From: Streptomyces chattanoogensis
GTDB lineage: Bacteria > Actinomycetota > Actinomycetes > Streptomycetales > Streptomycetaceae
NCBI RefSeq assembly: GCF_001294335.1
Contig: NZ_LGKG01000079.1
Location: 62,001-126,000 of the forward strand
Reading direction: 5' to 3'
DNA length: 64,000 nt
Shown: positions 35,785 through 42,837 of the stretch, in pieces
Position numbering within the stretch: the first letter of the stretch is position 1
Layout: each line of letters starts with the position of its first letter
Position numbers and translations under genes: made by a program
The notes under the pieces: model-generated
The model's input: only the letters and a program-made list of their open reading frames with translations
Told to the model about the DNA's origin: nothing
Databases searched by the model: none

Positions 35785-36789
35785 ATGGCCAGGGAGTTTT
35801 CCAGGATCGACGTACGCCGCGTCGCGGGAAGAATCGGGGCGGACATTCGAGGCGTGGATCTGATGGCTATGGGTAAGTGTGATTCCGATACGATGACGGA
35901 GATCCGTGCCGCCCTGCTCCACCACAAAGTGATCTTTTTTCGTGAGCAGAACCTGAACCACGCCGCCCATGTGGATTTCGCGCGTCGTTTCGGCGAGGTG
36001 ACCCGCCTTCCGGGCCCGCAACACGGCACACACCCGGAGGGATTCCCGGAGATCCTGATCGTCGATCCGGATGCGAAAGGAACCCGGAACGGCCTCAGGT
36101 TTGAGGAGCGACTGTATCGTAAGTCGCTGCGACATGACTCCGGTTGGCATGTGGACATTGCCTCCGTCGTGAATCCGCCGGCGATTTCGGTGCTCAGATG
36201 TGAAGTGGCCACGGAGCGCGGTGGCGATACCCAGTGGACCAATCTCGTCGCCGCTTATGAAGGAATGACCCGCCCCCTGCAGCAGCTGGCTGACAACCTG
36301 CGAGCCGAGCATGGTCTGCACGCCGGGGTGCGGCTGCTGTTCTCCGATGACGAAGACCTGGAGATCATCCGGAAGAGAGTCAAGGATACGACGGTGTCCC
36401 TTCACCCGGTGGTGCGCGTGCACCCGGAGACGAAGCAGAAGGCACTCTTCCTGCCTCCGGCATCCGTATCTCATATTGCCGGAGTGCTCCCCTGGGAAAG
36501 TGACGGCATTCTCGGACTGCTCTTCGCCCACATCAGCCGCCCCGAATACACCGTGCGGCATCGTTGGAAGCCCGGTGATGTCGCTGTTTGGGACAACCGC
36601 GCGGTAGCCCACCTCCAGCCCGCTGATCTCCACAACACCGACTACCGGCGCAGGATGTACCGGGTGCTGGTCCTGGGGGACCGCCCGGTCGGGCCGGACG
36701 GTTTCGTGTCGGAAACCGTGCGAGGCGAACCGCTTGAGCCCTTCACCGGAACCGGAGAGAGCGATACCACCGGACCAATGCCGGAATAG
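35785..36789 (+). CDS. TauD/TfdA-family Fe(II)/2OG dioxygenase (paralog 1)
   Basis: The 334-residue protein shows the TauD facial triad: His122 and Asp124 in GWHVDIA and distal His276 in WDNRAVAHLQPAD, with the 2OG-binding Arg in the following YRRRMYRV. It would hydroxylate, desaturate or cleave a small substrate using 2-oxoglutarate, O2 and Fe(II). The start at ATG 35785 is fixed by GAGGAGG at 35771-35777. It is closely similar to the TauD at 48378-49352 along its whole length (shared HPEGxPExLxVDPDA, GGDTQWTNLVAAY and HPVVRVHPET blocks). Confidence 0.9.
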   Translation: MAREFSRIDVRRVAGRIGADIRGVDLMAMGKCDSDTMTEIRAALLHHKVIFFREQNLNHAAHVDFARRFGEVTRLPGPQHGTHPEGFPEILIVDPDAKGTRNGLRFEERLYRKSLRHDSGWHVDIASVVNPPAISVLRCEVATERGGDTQWTNLVAAYEGMTRPLQQLADNLRAEHGLHAGVRLLFSDDEDLEIIRKRVKDTTVSLHPVVRVHPETKQKALFLPPASVSHIAGVLPWESDGILGLLFAHISRPEYTVRHRWKPGDVAVWDNRAVAHLQPADLHNTDYRRRMYRVLVLGDRPVGPDGFVSETVRGEPLEPFTGTGESDTTGPMPE

Positions 36790-36902
36790 GGGCGAAACAC
36801 GGAGAGGATGTTGCGCCGGCGCCGCATGGAGGAGGCGCCGGCGCCCGCCCTGGCCGAGCCGCCCGCCCCGGAGCTGTTCCACAGCGAGACGGGGCTCCCC
36901 TG

Positions 36903-36950
36903 GGGCGGCAGGGCGGCAGGGCGGCAGGGCGGCAGGGCGGCAGGGCGGTG
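36903..36950. repeat. Octamer tandem array, GGGCGGCA x5 plus partial
   Basis: Five perfect copies and a sixth partial copy (GGGCGGTG) lie in the gap 36790-37100 between the convergent TauD and epimerase genes. A 12-bp CACCCACCAGAT-type repeat (two to three copies) follows near 37021-37053. No gene is seen in this gap. Confidence 0.85.
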
Positions 36951-37100
36951 TGCGCTGTCGCCTGGCGTACGGCCACCGCGCGGTTGACCGCGACATTCAC
37001 CACATCGCCAATGGATCGCTCACCAGATCACCCACCAGATCACCCACCAGGTCGTTCACTGCATCGTCAACTGGTGCGTTCGTGCTCACTGCCGTTCCCC

Positions 37101-38093
37101 TCACCCGATGTCGGTGCTCGGCGTCCCGATCTCGGTGTTCAGCGCACCGTCTGGCTGTTCTGCGTCCCCCAGCGCCGCATGTTTGGCCATCGCGGCGAGG
37201 CCGTCCTCCAGCCGGGTACGGGGCCAGAAGCCGAATCCGCGGGCGGCGACGGTGATGTCGGCGCCGGTGTGGCGGGCGTCGCCGGGCAGGGCGGGCCGCC
37301 GGTCGAGGGCGACCGGTCCGGCGACCCGCTCGACGACGGTGATCGCCCGCCGCATGGACACCGGCCGGCCGCCGCCGAGGTTGGCGATCCCGGTGAAGCG
37401 GGAGCAGGCGGCGTCCCGCATGGCCGTCACGGCATCCCGTACGTAGGTGAAGTCGCGGGTCTGCCCGCCGTCACCGTAGAGCGGGAAGGGGGGACCGCCG
37501 GACGCGGCGGCTATCAGGCGGGCGAATGCCATGTCCGGGCGCTGGCGCGGGCCGTAGACGGTGAACAGTCGCAGGGACACCGTGGGCACGCCGTAGGCCG
37601 TGCGGTACAGCTCGCACAGATGCTCGGCGGCGAGTTTGGTCACGCCGTACGGTGACACCGGACGCGGGCAGGCGGTCTCCGGTGTCGGGAAGCGGCGGGC
37701 ATCACCGTAGACCGACGAACTGGAGGCGTGGACGAACTTGCGGAGCGGATGGTCGCGCACGGTTTCCAGCAGGCGTTGTGTGGCCAGCACGTTGCGGTGG
37801 GTGTAGAGCGCGAACTCCCGCCCCCAGGACGGCCGTACGCCGGGTTGCCCGGCCAGGTGGTAGACGACGTCCGCGTCGTCGAGCAGGGCGTCGACCTGCG
37901 GGTCCAGCACATCGATGGGGTGGAAGGCGAAGGCCGGGGAACGGCAGGCCTCGGCCAGATTGCGGCGCTTGAGCATGGGGTCGTAGTAGTCGGTGAGCAC
38001 GTCGATCCCGATGACGGTGTCGCCGGCGTCGAGCAGATGGCCGCACAGGTGCGAGCCGATGAAACCGGCCGCGCCGGTCACGACCGCCCGCAT
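37101..38093 (-). CDS. NAD-dependent sugar-nucleotide epimerase/dehydratase
   Basis: The 330-residue extended-SDR protein begins MRAVVTGAAGFIGSHLCGHL (NAD motif GAAGFIG). The catalytic Ser/Tyr/Lys are in VHASSSSVYGDA and SPYGVTKLAAEH, and the substrate part is GPRQRPDMAFARLI. It resembles UDP-glucose/glucuronate 4-epimerases. Its start overlaps the stop of the GT4 gene (ATGA), so translation is coupled. With the GT4 and a 28-codon ORF it forms a minus-strand operon that likely supplies and attaches a sugar. The C-terminal tail after AKHAALGD is unusually long and polar. Confidence 0.87.
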   Translation of the reverse strand: MRAVVTGAAGFIGSHLCGHLLDAGDTVIGIDVLTDYYDPMLKRRNLAEACRSPAFAFHPIDVLDPQVDALLDDADVVYHLAGQPGVRPSWGREFALYTHRNVLATQRLLETVRDHPLRKFVHASSSSVYGDARRFPTPETACPRPVSPYGVTKLAAEHLCELYRTAYGVPTVSLRLFTVYGPRQRPDMAFARLIAAASGGPPFPLYGDGGQTRDFTYVRDAVTAMRDAACSRFTGIANLGGGRPVSMRRAITVVERVAGPVALDRRPALPGDARHTGADITVAARGFGFWPRTRLEDGLAAMAKHAALGDAEQPDGALNTEIGTPSTDIG

Positions 38094-39235
38094 CAGCTGC
38101 TCCCGCGCACGGTTGCACCGTCCAGGTGGGGCAGGACGCGGTCCACGCGGGCCCGCCAGGTGTACTCCCTGCGCAGGTGCCGTTCGGCCATCTGGCCCAA
38201 GGACGCACGCTCCCCGGGGTCGTCCGCCAGGCGCTTGACCGCCGCCGTCCAGGCCGTGACGTCGTCGGGCGGGCAGAGCACGCAGTTGACGCCGTCCGTC
38301 AGGACTTCCTTGAGCACCGGCAGGTCGGAGGCGATGATCGCCTTGCCGTGCGACATGTACTCGAACAGTTTCATCGGCGAGACCCAGCGGCCGATGTCCC
38401 CGACGCCGCCGGCGCAGGCGACGCGCCGTTGGTAAGGGGCGAGGACGAGGTCGAACGCCCGGTAATACGGGTGCAGTTGGGCGGGCGGACGGTGGCCGTG
38501 GAAGTGCACATTGGGCGGGCGGGACCGGCTCCGCCAGTGGGCCAGGTCCTCGTCCGTGCCGCCGACGAGGTGGAAGTCGGCATCGGGCAGGGAGGCGGCC
38601 AGCGCGAGAATGACGTCGATGCCCCGGCCCGGGTAGAGATGTCCCACATACCCCACCTTCAGGGCGTCCGGCCGGCCCGGCAGCGCCGCCGTCGGCCCGG
38701 TGGCCGGCGGGAGATCCGCACAGTCGGAGGCGGTCACCATCTCGGGTCCGCCTGGCCGTCGCAGCCGGGGGACGGTGCGGCGGTAGTCCTGGGCGAGTGC
38801 CTGGGTGACGGTGACCACGCGGCGCAGGCCCCGCAGCCGGAACAGCAGTCGCTCCATGAGGCGCTGGTCCCTGCCGGGCCTGAGGAGGTGCGTTTCGTAG
38901 ACGAGCGGCGCCAGGCCCGCCGAGGCGAGCAGCGCGTACAGATCCCTGCCGTAGAGGAGGTCGACGGGACCGGAGCGGCGCACGGCCCGGCGGACCCGCC
39001 AGGCACGGATCCAGAGTCCGAGCACCGGGATGCGGGGAGCGGCGAAGGTGCGCACGGGGAAGCGGTTGCGGGTGCCGTAGTACGCATGGATGTCCTCGGC
39101 AGGCGTGGATCCCGTCGCCGCGTAGAGGGTGATGTCGTGCCCCGCGTCCGCGAAGGCGTCGCACATGCGCATCACATGAACTCCGTTGGCGAAGACTGAG
39201 GGAATTTCGCACGCGTGCAGATAGGCGATCCGCAT
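38093..39235 (-). CDS. GT4-family glycosyltransferase
   Basis: The 380-residue GT-B enzyme starts MRIAYLHACEIPSVFANGVH (N-terminal acceptor domain). The nucleotide-sugar domain has LKVGYVGHLYPGRGIDVIL, VHFHGHRPPAQLHPYYRAFD and the GT4 loop SPMKLFEYMSHGKAIIASDL with the conserved Glu. It transfers a sugar from a nucleotide donor; acceptor unknown. It starts 7 bases after the stop of a 28-codon ORF and overlaps the epimerase start by 4 bases, so all three are probably one translation-coupled operon. There is no signal peptide. Confidence 0.88.
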   Translation of the reverse strand: MRIAYLHACEIPSVFANGVHVMRMCDAFADAGHDITLYAATGSTPAEDIHAYYGTRNRFPVRTFAAPRIPVLGLWIRAWRVRRAVRRSGPVDLLYGRDLYALLASAGLAPLVYETHLLRPGRDQRLMERLLFRLRGLRRVVTVTQALAQDYRRTVPRLRRPGGPEMVTASDCADLPPATGPTAALPGRPDALKVGYVGHLYPGRGIDVILALAASLPDADFHLVGGTDEDLAHWRSRSRPPNVHFHGHRPPAQLHPYYRAFDLVLAPYQRRVACAGGVGDIGRWVSPMKLFEYMSHGKAIIASDLPVLKEVLTDGVNCVLCPPDDVTAWTAAVKRLADDPGERASLGQMAERHLRREYTWRARVDRVLPHLDGATVRGSS

Positions 39236-39242
39236 GAGGGCC

Positions 39243-39329
39243 TCACCTCGGCAGTTCGTACTCGGGAAGTTCCTCGGTTACCTGCTCGATTGCCTGCTCG
39301 GTTACCTGCTCGGTCTCCTCGTGCTCCAT
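39243..39329 (-). CDS. 28-aa acidic peptide, candidate precursor/scaffold
   Basis: ATG 39329 opens a 28-codon frame ending TGA 39243-39245. The peptide begins MEHEETEQVTEQ, continues AIEQVTEE and ends LPEYELPR. It has 11 Glu, with hydrophobics at V9, A13/I14, V17 and L21, spaced to form one face of a helix. GAGG lies 6 bases upstream. The stop is 7 bases before the GT4 start, whose ribosome site overlaps the ORF end. Its position suggests a real translated leader, ribosomal precursor or carrier peptide, but only sequence-level evidence exists. A translational-coupling leader is the main alternative. Confidence 0.4.
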   Translation of the reverse strand: MEHEETEQVTEQAIEQVTEELPEYELPR

Positions 39330-39790
39330 GTCGGACCTCTCCTCTCACGGCGGCGGTCAGCCCCCATTGGTACCCACGCAGCCATTCCCACAGCGTCCGC
39401 CCGGCTGTACCCGGTGGCATCCGGACAGCGTGGATCGGTGCATTGCCGCTGTTGTGCGGCGGCACCGCCCGTGCAGACATCGGGAAGGGGGCCGTTGCGC
39501 CCCGGGCACGTCGGCGACCGAGTGAGGGATGCTGCCCCTGTGACGCCCGCGATTGCGGGAACGCGCACCGCCCGGCCATGCGGCCACGACCGAAACCGTC
39601 TCAATCGTGCCGCCGGGCCGCGCGGTGCGCGTGCGTGCGCCCTCCGTGCCTCCGGAATGCGTCGGTCACGCCCAGCTGATCACCACGCGCACGGAGGCCG
39701 GCCCACCGCTGGCCGGAAGTGGGCGCTCATGTGGGGTGCCTGACTTTGGGGACTAGGCAAGGGGTGGGCAAGCCCGGACAGTGAGTTGTC
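39330..39790. other. Divergent regulatory gap inside the biosynthetic locus
   Basis: These 461 bases separate the leftward smORF/GT4/epimerase operon from the rightward JmjC/SDR/amidinotransferase operon and must carry both promoters. No regulator-type palindrome stands out and no protein-coding frame is convincing. Confidence 0.5.
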
Positions 39791-40825
39791 ATGAGCGTAA
39801 TCCGACGATCCGGGGCGGGACGGTTGGGAGAGCAGCTGGGGTTGCCTGAGAAGCCGCCGGATCCGTCAGCCGCGATGGCCTTGCGTCTACTGGAACAAGG
39901 GTTGACGGTTCGTCGGGTGCCACAGGCACCGGCATCCGGCATCGGCGCACTGCACCGCACCGTCGCTCGGCGCTCCGGACCGTTGCTGTGTTCCGGTCTC
40001 CTCGATTCCTGGCCGGCCCGCACCGCGTGGAGTCCGGCCGCCCTGGTGGAGCGCCACGGCGAGCGGCGGGTGACTGCCTTGCTGGACCTTCCGGATACCG
40101 GGGTCCTCTTCCCGCAGGACCAGCGACGTTACGAACGGGAGTTGAGCTTCGGCGAGTTCGTCGAGCAGATGGAGTCTGCTGGGTCCTCCGCACCGTGTTA
40201 CCTGGCCTATCAGCGGGCGCACGAGATTTTCGACCCGGCTGACTGCGACTTCGCCTCGCTGGTCCCGCCCGACGGGCACCCCACTGATACCCGGGTGTGG
40301 ATCGGCTCCGCCGGCACACGTTCGATGCTGCATTCGGATCTCAAGGACAACTTTTTCTGCCAGCTCTGGGGGGAGAAGAGTGTGACCTTGCTGGCCTGGC
40401 GGGACAGCAGGGCCGCGTACCCCTTTCCGGACAACCTGGTGAACAGCCAGGTGGACCTGGCTGTTCCGGATATGCGCCGCTTTCCCAGACTGAAGCACGC
40501 GGTGTTGCACCACGTGCGGATGGGCCCCGGCGACCTGCTCTACATCCCGCGCGGTTGGTGGCACGACATCCGGGCGCACACCACGTCCGTCTCGGTCAAT
40601 CACTGGTTCGGCCGGCCGCTGGGCGTCGCGCAGTACCTCGCCTTGCTCGGGGCCCTCGGGCCGGAGTACTGGAAGGCCACTGCCCGCGATTTCATCGAGC
40701 ACGGACTGCTGCGTCGGACGGAGTCGACTCAATTCTTCTTCAGCCCGCCGTCCACCGGAAAGCGGCTCTACGACGCACTGCGCTTCGGCGACTTCTCCCG
40801 CGGGAACGATCCCAGCTCGTCCTAG
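39791..40825 (+). CDS. JmjC/cupin-8 Fe(II)/2OG oxygenase
   Basis: The 344-residue protein has a cupin_8/JmjC core. The facial triad is His181 and Asp183 in TRSMLHSDLKDNFF and His258 in YIPRGWWHDIRAH; GEKSVTLLAWR supplies the 2OG-contact Lys. Bacterial members hydroxylate proteins, peptides or amino-acid-type small molecules. The N-terminal 80 residues are unmatched. It is the first gene of a rightward operon followed by an SDR and an amidinotransferase. ATG 39791 has only a weak ribosome site; ATG 39875 is an alternative. Confidence 0.85.
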   Translation: MSVIRRSGAGRLGEQLGLPEKPPDPSAAMALRLLEQGLTVRRVPQAPASGIGALHRTVARRSGPLLCSGLLDSWPARTAWSPAALVERHGERRVTALLDLPDTGVLFPQDQRRYERELSFGEFVEQMESAGSSAPCYLAYQRAHEIFDPADCDFASLVPPDGHPTDTRVWIGSAGTRSMLHSDLKDNFFCQLWGEKSVTLLAWRDSRAAYPFPDNLVNSQVDLAVPDMRRFPRLKHAVLHHVRMGPGDLLYIPRGWWHDIRAHTTSVSVNHWFGRPLGVAQYLALLGALGPEYWKATARDFIEHGLLRRTESTQFFFSPPSTGKRLYDALRFGDFSRGNDPSSS

Positions 40826-40878
40826 CCAGGCACGGAGCCCATACACCGGGGAAACCTCACCGACTCAGGAGACCAGGC

Positions 40879-41658
40879 TTGGCAGAGCAGGCTGGGCAGA
40901 CATCGCGACGGGTGCTGGTCACCGGCGGCGCCTCGGGAATCGGTGCCGCCATCGCCCACCGTTTCGCACGGGACGGGGCATGGGTGGCCGTTCTTGACCG
41001 CGACCGGGACGCCCTCGCGCGGTTCGCGAACGACGCCCCCGCATCGGTGCTTCTGCTGCACGCGGACGTCGCAGAGGAAGAGCCCCTGCAGGAGGCGTTC
41101 GCCGAGGCCGATGCGGCCTGGGGCGGACTGGACGTGGTGTGCAACAACGCCGGGATCAGCATCCGGCGGCCGTTCCTGGAGACCTCGCTCGCGGAGTGGG
41201 AGCAGACACTGCGGGTGAACCTCACCGGGGCCTTCCTGGTGGCCCGCGAGGCGGGGCGCCGAATGGCGTCGGACGGCGGGGTCATCATCAACACCGCTTC
41301 GGTCAGCGGCATGGTGGGCATGCCCGACTACGCCGCGTACAACGTGAGCAAGGCGGGGCTGATCGAACTCACCAGGACCCTGGCCCTGGAGCTGGCACCG
41401 AGGATCCGGGTCAACGCGATCTGTCCGGGCTATGTCCTTACGCCCATGCAACGGGCCGAGTACACCGAACAGCAGCTTGCCGAGCAGGCCGGGACGTTGC
41501 CGTTGAAGCGGCTCGGCTCCCCGGAGGAGATCGCTGCGCTGGTGGCCTATCTGGCGTCCACGGACGCCGCGTTCGTCACCGGGCAGACGTTCGTGATCGA
41601 CGGGGGCGAGACGGCTGGCGGACTGGCCAGCGCCGCCCGGCGGCATGACGAAACATGA
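40879..41658 (+). CDS. SDR-family oxidoreductase
   Basis: The 259-residue classical short-chain dehydrogenase has the cofactor motif VLVTGGASGIGAAIAHRF, NNAGISI, catalytic Ser in NTASVSGMVG and Tyr-Lys in YAAYNVSKAGLIE, plus the C-terminal GQTFVIDGGE. It is an NAD(P)-dependent alcohol or ketone oxidoreductase. The start is the TTG at 40879, chosen because AGGAGA lies about 7 bases upstream and no ATG is suitably placed. It sits between the JmjC oxygenase and the amidinotransferase in one operon and could oxidise a hydroxyl made by a dioxygenase. Confidence 0.9.
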   Translation: MAEQAGQTSRRVLVTGGASGIGAAIAHRFARDGAWVAVLDRDRDALARFANDAPASVLLLHADVAEEEPLQEAFAEADAAWGGLDVVCNNAGISIRRPFLETSLAEWEQTLRVNLTGAFLVAREAGRRMASDGGVIINTASVSGMVGMPDYAAYNVSKAGLIELTRTLALELAPRIRVNAICPGYVLTPMQRAEYTEQQLAEQAGTLPLKRLGSPEEIAALVAYLASTDAAFVTGQTFVIDGGETAGGLASAARRHDET

Positions 41659-41703
41659 CGGGCACAGGGAAGCGACAGCAGCACCGCGCCGAAGTGGGGG
41701 AGC

Positions 41704-42837
41704 ATGACGAACGACGCGCAGCCGGAGGAGCACGGACAGGCACTGCTGCCGGCGGTCAACTCGTACACCGAATGGGATCCGTTGCGGGAGGTGGTGGTGG
41801 GGAGCCTGCTGGGAGGCGTCTTCCCCGACTGGCAGGACTCGATGGTGCACGTGGTGCCTGACGCCGCCCGCCCTGTCTTCCAGGAGCTGGGCGGATCTCC
41901 GTTGCCCGCCGGCCACCTCAAGGCCGCCGAAGAGGAGTTGGAGGGCCTGGTCGAGGTGCTGGAGGCACACGGGATCCAGGTCGTCCGGCCGGATGCCGCC
42001 GAGCACCAGGCACCGTTCCGGACACCGCACTGGAGCTCCGCGGCCGGACTCTACGCCGGGATGCCCAGGGATCTGCTGATGGTCGTCGGCGACGCCATTG
42101 TCGAGGCCCCGATGTCCTGGCGCTGTCGCCACCACGAGGTGGACGCCTTCCGTTCGCTGATCAAGTCGTACTTCCGGCGCGGCGCCCGCTGGCTCCCGGC
42201 TCCGCGCCCCCAGCTGACCGACGAGCTGTACCGCACAGGGGGAGATGCGGGTGACTGGGCGGTGACCGAGTTCGAGCCGGTCTTCGACGCCGCCGACTTC
42301 CTGCGCTTCGGCCGCGACCTCATCGTCCAACGCAGCCACGTCACCAACGAGTTCGGCATCGACTGGCTGCGGCGGGCACTCGGCCCGGACTTCGGCGTGA
42401 CGGTCGTCGACACCGACGATCCGCACGCGATGCACATCGACGCCACCATCGCCCCGCTGGCGCCGGGCAAACTCCTGGTCCACCCGGAGCGCTACGTCCC
42501 TCACGAGATCTTCGACGGCTGGGAGATCCTGCCCGCCCCGGAGCCGACGCTGCCGCACGACTGGCCGATGTACTTCTGCAGCCCGTGGGTGAGCATGAAC
42601 GTGCTCTCCCTGGACCCGGAGACCGTGGTGGTCGAGAGCCAGGAACAGCCGCTCATCGACGCGTTGACGGGCTGGGGATTCCGTTGCGTGCCGGTGGATT
42701 TCCGGCACGTCTACTCCTTCGGCGGGTCCTTCCACTGCGTCACGCTGGACACCGTGCGGGAGGGCGGGCCCGCGCGGTACTTGTCCCGGCCCGGGGCCCG
42801 TGACCCCAGGCCGTCACACGCGGAACAGGAGCCGTGA
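41704..42837 (+). CDS. GATM/StrB1-type amidinotransferase
   Basis: The 377-residue protein aligns over its length with arginine:glycine and arginine:inosamine amidinotransferases. The triad is Asp198 in FDAADFLRFGRD, His244 in HAMHIDATI and Cys345 in GGSFHCVTLD, spaced almost as in human GATM. It transfers the amidino group of arginine through a Cys adduct to an amine acceptor, giving a guanidino product and ornithine. The acceptor (glycine-like, aminocyclitol or other) cannot be decided from sequence. It is last in the JmjC-SDR operon. Its 3' end overlaps the convergent radical SAM gene by 24 bases. Confidence 0.92.
   Translation: MTNDAQPEEHGQALLPAVNSYTEWDPLREVVVGSLLGGVFPDWQDSMVHVVPDAARPVFQELGGSPLPAGHLKAAEEELEGLVEVLEAHGIQVVRPDAAEHQAPFRTPHWSSAAGLYAGMPRDLLMVVGDAIVEAPMSWRCRHHEVDAFRSLIKSYFRRGARWLPAPRPQLTDELYRTGGDAGDWAVTEFEPVFDAADFLRFGRDLIVQRSHVTNEFGIDWLRRALGPDFGVTVVDTDDPHAMHIDATIAPLAPGKLLVHPERYVPHEIFDGWEILPAPEPTLPHDWPMYFCSPWVSMNVLSLDPETVVVESQEQPLIDALTGWGFRCVPVDFRHVYSFGGSFHCVTLDTVREGGPARYLSRPGARDPRPSHAEQEP

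Noticed and set aside
36903..37053. CRISPR-like repeat array
   Set aside because: The units are contiguous 8-bp and 12-bp tandem repeats without spacers, and no cas genes are present.
37101..39212. One long fused reading frame covering epimerase and glycosyltransferase
   Set aside because: The upstream part is a shadow of the GT4 gene; the true epimerase start is ATG 38093, overlapping the GT4 stop.
39243..39329. LysW-type amino-group carrier protein
   Set aside because: Carrier proteins of that type are longer and end with a C-terminal Glu (EDWGE-like); this peptide ends ELPR. A different carrier role is not excluded.
40297..40878. N-terminal extension of the SDR into the JmjC gene
   Set aside because: The extension is a shadow frame of the JmjC gene; a ribosome site before TTG 40879 fits the real start.
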